Origin: Daucus carota subsp. sativus
Taxonomy: Eukaryota; Streptophyta; Magnoliopsida; Apiales; Apiaceae
Assembly (NCBI RefSeq): GCF_001625215.2
Contig: NC_030383.2
Location: forward strand, 58,270,949 to 58,334,948
DNA: 64,000 bases
Reading direction: 5' to 3'
Shown here one piece after another: positions 58,866 to 64,000 of the stretch. The position numbers were made by a program, and so were the translations under genes. Each line of letters opens with the position of its first letter. The stretch's first letter is position 1. The notes under the pieces are model-generated. The model saw only the letters and a list, made by a program, of their open reading frames with translations, was not told the DNA's origin and did not search any database.

Positions 58866-59105
58866 ATCACTAGTACCTTGCTTATTATTAATTATGATTA
58901 CTATTACCAGCTTGCTGATCACTTGAGTTTGGAGCTGAAGAAGGCAAAAGTGGAGCCTCCTCAACTTCAACAGGGTGGATCACATTATTAACATTTCTCT
59001 TGCAATTCACTCGTATTCAAATATCTGATGGATGGGTTTTAGTCATTGTTGAAGATGATCAAGAAAATGCAAGATTTTGAGATGGGTTGTGTTAAAATGA
59101 GATAT
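58866..59105 (-). pseudogene. Duplicated N-terminal half of rhomboid exon 1
   Basis: It matches 55886-56120 closely ('accagcttgctgat(t/c)acttg', 'ggagctgaagaaggcaaaag', 'ttgaagatgatcaagaaaat'). The start codon is kept, but on the minus strand codon 10 is a stop (gat att tga, where the gene has gat att cga). No downstream exons follow. Confidence 0.92.
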
Positions 59106-59929
59106 AGAGCTTTGTAAAGTCATGTTCGTGTAGTAACACCTAAACGAACTTAAAATCACCGATAAGTTAGAAAGTGACTTAAAAACATAAATTAATTTGA
59201 GGTGTTTTTTAGTAACTTAATTTTTTTAATTTTCAAGAATATCACATTTTTTCAAATATTTTGCAAAAATACCAAACTTTTGAAAATATTTGCAAAAATA
59301 TTGTATGCAACGACAACAACTATACTTGCAACTCCGGCCAGGCTCGGGCTAATTAAATGAAGTTGCATCTGGTTGCATATAGTTGCGGATCATATTTTTG
59401 CAAATATTTTCCAAAAAGTTAGTACTTTTGTAAATATTTTCAAAAGATAGTTAATTCACAAAAAACTTAAAAAAAAATTTCCTAAAAATTACTCATAAGT
59501 CATATATTACTCATAAATCATTTTTATCCAACCGGATTTTTAAACTAATAAGTATTATAGTTCTGAGAGGCTGTCACGACATGTATTTTGTACAATATTT
59601 TCTCGGGAAAGTTTTTTCTGGAAAAATTAAAATGATAGACACTTCTTATTGCTTCGAGAACAAAAATAAAATGATGATACTTTTTGGATATCCAAATGAG
59701 AGGGGTATTCTGCATGAATTTTTTCTAAATAAAAAGATAACTTTTTATGAGAACGATAATAATTTTTAAGATGTCCAGATAAAAATGAGTACGCATGAGG
59801 TGTAATCGAATTTGTGAAATATAATACTATTATATCGTTTATAATTAAAAAGTTAGGTCTCTTCAACGATCATTAACATAGTTATACATTCACTTACACT
59901 CCGTGTTATAAAACATGGTTCTAAGTGAC
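59106..59929. other. Intergenic, no feature seen
   Basis: AT-rich DNA. A phrase about 'catattttt(g)caaatatttt' recurs near 59235-59450, but no terminal repeats or conserved frames were found. Confidence 0.45.
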
Positions 59930-60690
59930 GAGAGGAACTTATAGCGTTTAAACAGTTAAACGAAAGCTTAAACAGACTTTTAAGCGGGCCAGTAAACGGA
60001 TTAACAATATATATATATATATAGAGTTAAGTTCTATGGAGTACAAAAAAATTTGGAGTATTGGAGTACAAAGTTTGATAAAATGTAATCTAGTCATCTC
60101 AAATTTCAATTTTTTTTGTCCAATAATATTTGTAAATATTTGACAACCTGCACATTATGTTCTGCAACATAAACATCGTGATCAAATGGTAGAATAATTA
60201 CTTTTATAAATCATAGGACTCTATGTTCTGCAATATAACTAATAAGCAGAACAATAATCTTAATACTTGTTAAAGTTGAAAGATATTAATGATTAATTGA
60301 CAATTATGTGCAAGACAACTTATAAATGATAGATTATATCAAAATTTGGATAATCAAAGATATTATATATGATCAAACTAAAAAATTATGATTTGTACTC
60401 CAATACTCCAATGTTTTTATGTACTCCATAGAACTTAACTCTATATATATATATATTTACATTTAATTATAATTATAATATACTTAATAATAAAATTATG
60501 ATATAATATGAATTTAAATTTATAATATTTTATTAAAATTATAATTATATTATAAAAATTTTAATATTTGAAAATTATAAAATGAGAAAGTCAACATTAT
60601 TTTGACCACTTATTCCACTTAATGAAACCATAATCCGTTTAGTAGTTCGTTTAATTTTCATAAGTGCTTAATCACCCGATTAGTACAAAC
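59930..60690 (+). repeat. Dispersed AT-rich repeat, copy 2 (split by a MITE)
   Basis: It shares its parts with 56400-57050 ('aaacgga', 'gatataatatgaatttaaat', 'gtcaacattattttgaccac', 'ttattccactta'). The MITE at 60023-60442 cuts it. Confidence 0.65.
60023..60442. mobile_element. MITE with AGAGTTAAGTTCTATGGAGT ends
   Basis: Left AGAGTTAAGTTCTATGGAGT is a perfect mirror of right ACTCCATAGAACTTAACTCT. Both ends abut TA runs. The interior also mirrors near the ends ('ggagtattggagtacaaa' against 'tttgtactccaatactcc'). A worn inverted relative lies at about 34915-35170. Confidence 0.88.
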
Positions 60691-60983
60691 AACTCAATGA
60701 CATCTTTTATAGTGGATGGCTGCGATATTCCTGATATTGGCGTAACTCTCGATGTAAAACGACCTCGTTTTAAGTAGAGAAAAAAATAACAACTCAATGA
60801 TATCTTTTACAATAAATTATGATGAGACTCGCGATGCAGATGTGATCAACAACGTCATTTTAAACAGAACATTTATTTTTTCTAAAAAATTCTATATCAA
60901 AAAATGGGATAAATATGAATATGTATCATCAATAATCGTCCATGAACTTTCTAGATAGTAATGAACATCTCATTCATACAGTA

Positions 60984-61636
60984 ATGGGTTCCAAACGATC
61001 GAAAGCTTCAAGGGGGTCTAAACGATCGAAAGCCGATAGAATCAGCCAGCTCCCCGACTCGCTCCTTTTGTTGATCCCATCCTTGCTTCCATTTCAATCA
61101 GCTGTGCGCACCAGCGTCTTGTCCAAGAGATGGAGGCCCCTCTCCATGTCGCTCTCGAGTCTCCCTATCGACGATGAGTTTCCTAAACAATTCAAAGAAG
61201 ATTTCATGAATTCTATCGATAGGGTTTTGATGAACAGGCCAGTTAATTTAAATATTCAGCAATTAGGTCTGACATCTTCGAGTCGAGTATTGGTTGGTGA
61301 TCTATGTCACAAAGGCAAGTCATAGGCATTGCTTGGATTGTATACACCTACAAAACACATCAGTGAAAATGTTCCTAAGCATCATCAAATAACAAGACTT
61401 TTGAATCGTTAAGCAACAAACAACATGGGTGATACACTCAATTGTGTAAATGGCGATTATTAACAAGATCAAATATATCAGATCAGACCTCAGTATCCTT
61501 GCAGCATTCATGCTTGAATTTGAGCTGCAAACGTCATAGCAAATTAAAATTTTCCGAAACATATCCCACGGTTGTGCCACATAGAGACTATAGAGCATAT
61601 CAAAAGATAAGAATGGAAGAAGATATGGAGTCTTAA
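60984..61636 (+). CDS. Small F-box gene (157 aa), possibly truncated
   Basis: Exon 1 (60984-61314) has a basic N-terminus with two SKRSK-like repeats and an F-box (DRISQLPDSLLLLIPSLLPF, then SVLSKRWRPL). A short linker ends LVGDLCHK. Joining 61314 to 61494-61636 keeps the frame and adds SLQHSCLNLSCK, FSETYPTVVPHRDYRAYQKI and a stop. This join needs a GC donor (AAAG|GCAAGT); the related block A has GT at the same place. Without splicing, the frame stops four codons later (GKS). F-box/LRR proteins of this group are usually 350-450 aa with LRR and FBD parts, which are missing. It may be a relic rather than a working SCF receptor. Confidence 0.55.
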
Positions 61637-62343
61637 CAACTCAATGACATCTTTTATAGTGAGATAGCGGCGATATTTCCAATGTTGGCGATACTCTCGA
61701 AGTAAAACGACGTCGTTTTAAGTGGAAAAAAACAACGCAATGACATCATCGATGACATTTTTTATAGTGGATTACAGTGATATTCTCGATGTAGGCGATA
61801 CTCTCGATGTGATCAACGGCGTCGTTTTAAGTTGAAAAACATTTATATTTTCTAGTCTATATCAAAAATGGGATAAATGTGAATATTTATTCCCAATAAT
61901 CTGTGAGCTTTCTAGATAATACTCCCAATATAGGCGATACTCTCAATGTGATCAATGACGTCGTTTTAAGTGAAAAAACATATGCATTTTCTAAAGTATT
62001 CTATATCAAAAATGGGATAAAAGTGAATATTTATCATCAATAATCCATGAACTTCTAGATAATGCGTACGAAAAACCGAGTGGACAATGCCCCAGCCCCA
62101 AAAATCACAACCCTGTATACCACATGAGACTCCAAGGCTGCTAACTATCTGGTCAATGACTCTGAATGTAACCCTCCACCCGAAGCTCAAGGGCTACTAC
62201 TTACGAAATCATATATAGGACGGAGCATTTCTTCAGATAATCAGTGACAAAAGTTATATATGCATTGGATAGGAGTTAAAAATAAATGTATCCGCGCCAA
62301 CAAGCCTACTAACTGCTAAACTAGTGACAATGAGATGGAACAT

Positions 62344-63332
62344 CAGAGCCGGGCCTGAGGGTGTGCAGAGTGTTCGACGGAACAGGGCCCTAAAATATCA
62401 GGGGCACATTTTTTTTATGTAGGTTTATATATATGTATAATCAAAATGGAAAAAAATAGCTAAAAAAGTAAATTTTATTTTTAAGATTAAAAAATTGTAA
62501 ATGAAAAAAAAATTAAAAAATATTATACACTTCAATAATTTTTAAATGTTATCTTAAATAAGTTATATAAATTCTAAAAAAAATACTAATATCATAATCA
62601 TGTTAATAGAAATAAATACTTGCATTGAAAATAATGGCATTGAAAATTGTAAAAGTTACCCTGCTCTCGAGATAAAATTCTAATTTAACTGCTAACTTCA
62701 ATGACTTCATTAAAATTCTACTTATACTATTTTTTTTCTTTCTTAATGACCATATACAATATTATATCATTAAAATAATGATTCAATCTTTAGTAACTAA
62801 TTTATTTTAAATTATATTTATTTTTAATTTATACATGCATATATATATATATATATTAAATATGAAACAAGTAATTTAAATATAAATTGCATTGAATAAT
62901 GGGTTTATATAATTTTAAAACAAGTATACCTCTAATATAAATTAAAATTGTTAAAGTTGCTGAAATCATACTTGAGGTCAACAATGTCGCAGGAGAGATT
63001 GAATGGATTAGCACCGTTATCCATAGAAAATAGTTTGCTAGAGAATGTAGATTATAAAAATATTATTAGTGATTTTGCTTCAAAAAATGCTAGAAGAACA
63101 ATTTTCAGATAATTTTATATTATCTATGTACTCTTTTTATTTCTCAACAATTTTCAGTTAATTTTTGTAATATGAAAAAAATATTTTATGCACTTTAATT
63201 GTAATATGATTTTTACAGTTTTGTGTCAATTTTTATTCTTTCATGTACTTATATTTTTAGACTATTAGAGCAGTATTAGGGCACACTTTTTACATTTTGC
63301 ACAGGGCACAATAAATCTCAGGCACGGCCCTG
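62344..63332 (+). mobile_element. hAT element (989 bp, deleted)
   Basis: The left end CAGAGCCGGGCCTGAG mirrors the right end CTCAGGCACGGCCCTG with two changes. TGGAACAT lies on both sides (62336-62343, 63333-63340), a perfect 8-bp target duplication of hAT type. The element keeps only the C-terminus of its transposase (62984-63112). It sits inside duplicated block B, so it arrived after, or independently of, block A. Confidence 0.93.
62984..63112 (+). pseudogene. hAT transposase C-terminal remnant (ZMYM1/DUF4371-like)
   Basis: An open frame of 42 residues begins MSQERLNGLAPLSIE and ends DFASKNARRTIFR and stop. The pattern SQERLNGLA..SIE...L and FA..KAR(R) near the stop is the conserved end of plant hAT transposases annotated as zinc-finger MYM-type-1-like. 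Upstream coding is lost. Confidence 0.8.
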
Positions 63333-63379
63333 TGGAACATTACTCACACATGTACCAGGACGACCTCCTGGTACATTAA

Positions 63380-63560
63380 TCAACCGAGTTCTTGGGACAA
63401 TTATTCACATATATACATAGCAGTGATCACAAACATATTAACATTAGGCACAACAAAGGGATCAACTATGAAACGCATTTCTTGAACTGCTTAATCTCCT
63501 CCTAATTAATCAGTACTGCCACGGTCCAGAAATGCTTAATCTCAGCCTAATCAGTATGCC
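63380..63560 (-). pseudogene. Duplicated C-terminal half of rhomboid exon 1
   Basis: It matches 55760-55890 ('gagttcttgggacaattatt', 'gtgatcacaaacat', 'tttcttgaactgcttaatct') with several small insertions. A second short repeat of 'cttaatctc(a)gcctaatca' follows. The matching N-terminal half is missing here but starts again at the window edge. Confidence 0.88.
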
Positions 63561-64000
63561 AGGGTCCAAGCCAACAAATGTACATTGATGGGTAAAAATT
63601 ATTTCTATACGCTTTTAAATATTCAATATAGCAAGTATACAAAAATACTAGTATAAAATCTCCATCAAATCACTAAACCCATCTATAATACCCATCTATA
63701 ACAGAGTCCCTAATAAAATTTTGTGCTATTAATTTGTCTTTCAATATACCCAGAATCCCATTTTCATTCTTTAAAAAAAGTATACTTAAATAATTATATT
63801 TTTATATGATTTTAATTTTAGATTTGATCTACTAAATTAATTAAAGAAAAGTTCAATAAAATCAAAATTTTATTTTATAGTGGCCTATATTTTTCTACAA
63901 GGGTCAAAAATATTTCACAGGGTCCAAGTATTATATAGATATAAATATAAGCCTAGTCCCTGATCACTAGTACCTTGATGTTCCTATGTAGCCTCGTCCC
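63561..64000. other. Window end, with the rhomboid fragment resuming
   Basis: 63561-63950 is AT-rich with no gene seen and may be an insertion. At about 63962, 'gatcactagtaccttgatg' resembles the rhomboid exon 1 sequence at 55888 (aatcactagtaccatgatg), so block B may continue beyond the window. Confidence 0.5.

Larger units (their letters stand above)
58150..62060. repeat. Clusters of ~120-bp units with ACGT-core palindromes
   Basis: Units occur in three clusters: 58150-58570, 60690-60930 and 61640-62060. Each carries some of 'actcaatgacatctt(tt)ata', 'cgatactctc(a/g)atgtgatca', an '(a)acgacgtcgttttaag' core and 'tctatatcaaaaatgg(g)ata'. Perfect palindromes are GAAACGACGTCGTTTC (58206-58221) and TAAAACGACGTCGTTTTA (61703-61720). 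The entry spans all clusters; unrelated DNA lies between them. Confidence 0.7.

Overview
This is a window of plant nuclear DNA. The genes are split by spliceosomal introns with short exons, the intergenic DNA is AT-rich, and the products are plant families: alpha-expansin, type-B response regulator, FBD-type F-box proteins, plant rhomboid. Transposons with plant-type ends fill much of the space between genes. The gene structures suit a eudicot. The sequence alone does not fix the genus.

Layout. 1-3432: F-box/FBD/LRR gene (+). 3433-6435: tandem duplications and three broken F-box copies (-). 6733-8550: MULE-like element carrying a piece of a CC-type (ROXY) glutaredoxin. 9199-12395: non-autonomous CACTA element. 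12396-16690: AT-rich intergenic DNA with MITE, SINE and tandem repeat. 16814-21076: type-B response regulator gene (+) with a Helitron in intron 2 and three consecutive GC-AG introns. 21664-23024: a second member of the same MULE family, carrying a piece of an LRR receptor kinase. 24076-35880: gene-poor, with two CACTA structures, a long-TIR MULE, a MITE and an array of about 300-bp repeats ending at a decayed Helitron terminus. 35881-39136: alpha-expansin gene (-). 41168-45783: nested MITEs, a GAGCTCGG-rich hAT-like element and a SINE. 45939-49901: TolB/DPP6-N-like beta-propeller gene (+). 51701-56060: rhomboid protease gene (-). 57337-64000: two related chimeric blocks, each joining F-box exons to fragments of the neighbouring rhomboid exon 1. 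The second block is interrupted by a hAT element that keeps a perfect 8-bp target duplication and the transposase C-terminus.

Five genes look intact: F-box/FBD, response regulator, expansin, TolB-like and rhomboid. A sixth, a 157-aa F-box gene at 60984-61636, is possible. They do not form a pathway or cluster. The response regulator would act in phosphorelay (cytokinin-type) transcription, expansin in the cell wall, rhomboid in membranes and F-box proteins in SCF ubiquitin ligases. Apart from small inserts (MITEs, Helitron), transposons lie between the genes. I saw no defence system, biosynthetic cluster or RNA-gene array. The most unusual content is gene-fragment capture and shuffling, and the clustering of GC 5' splice sites.
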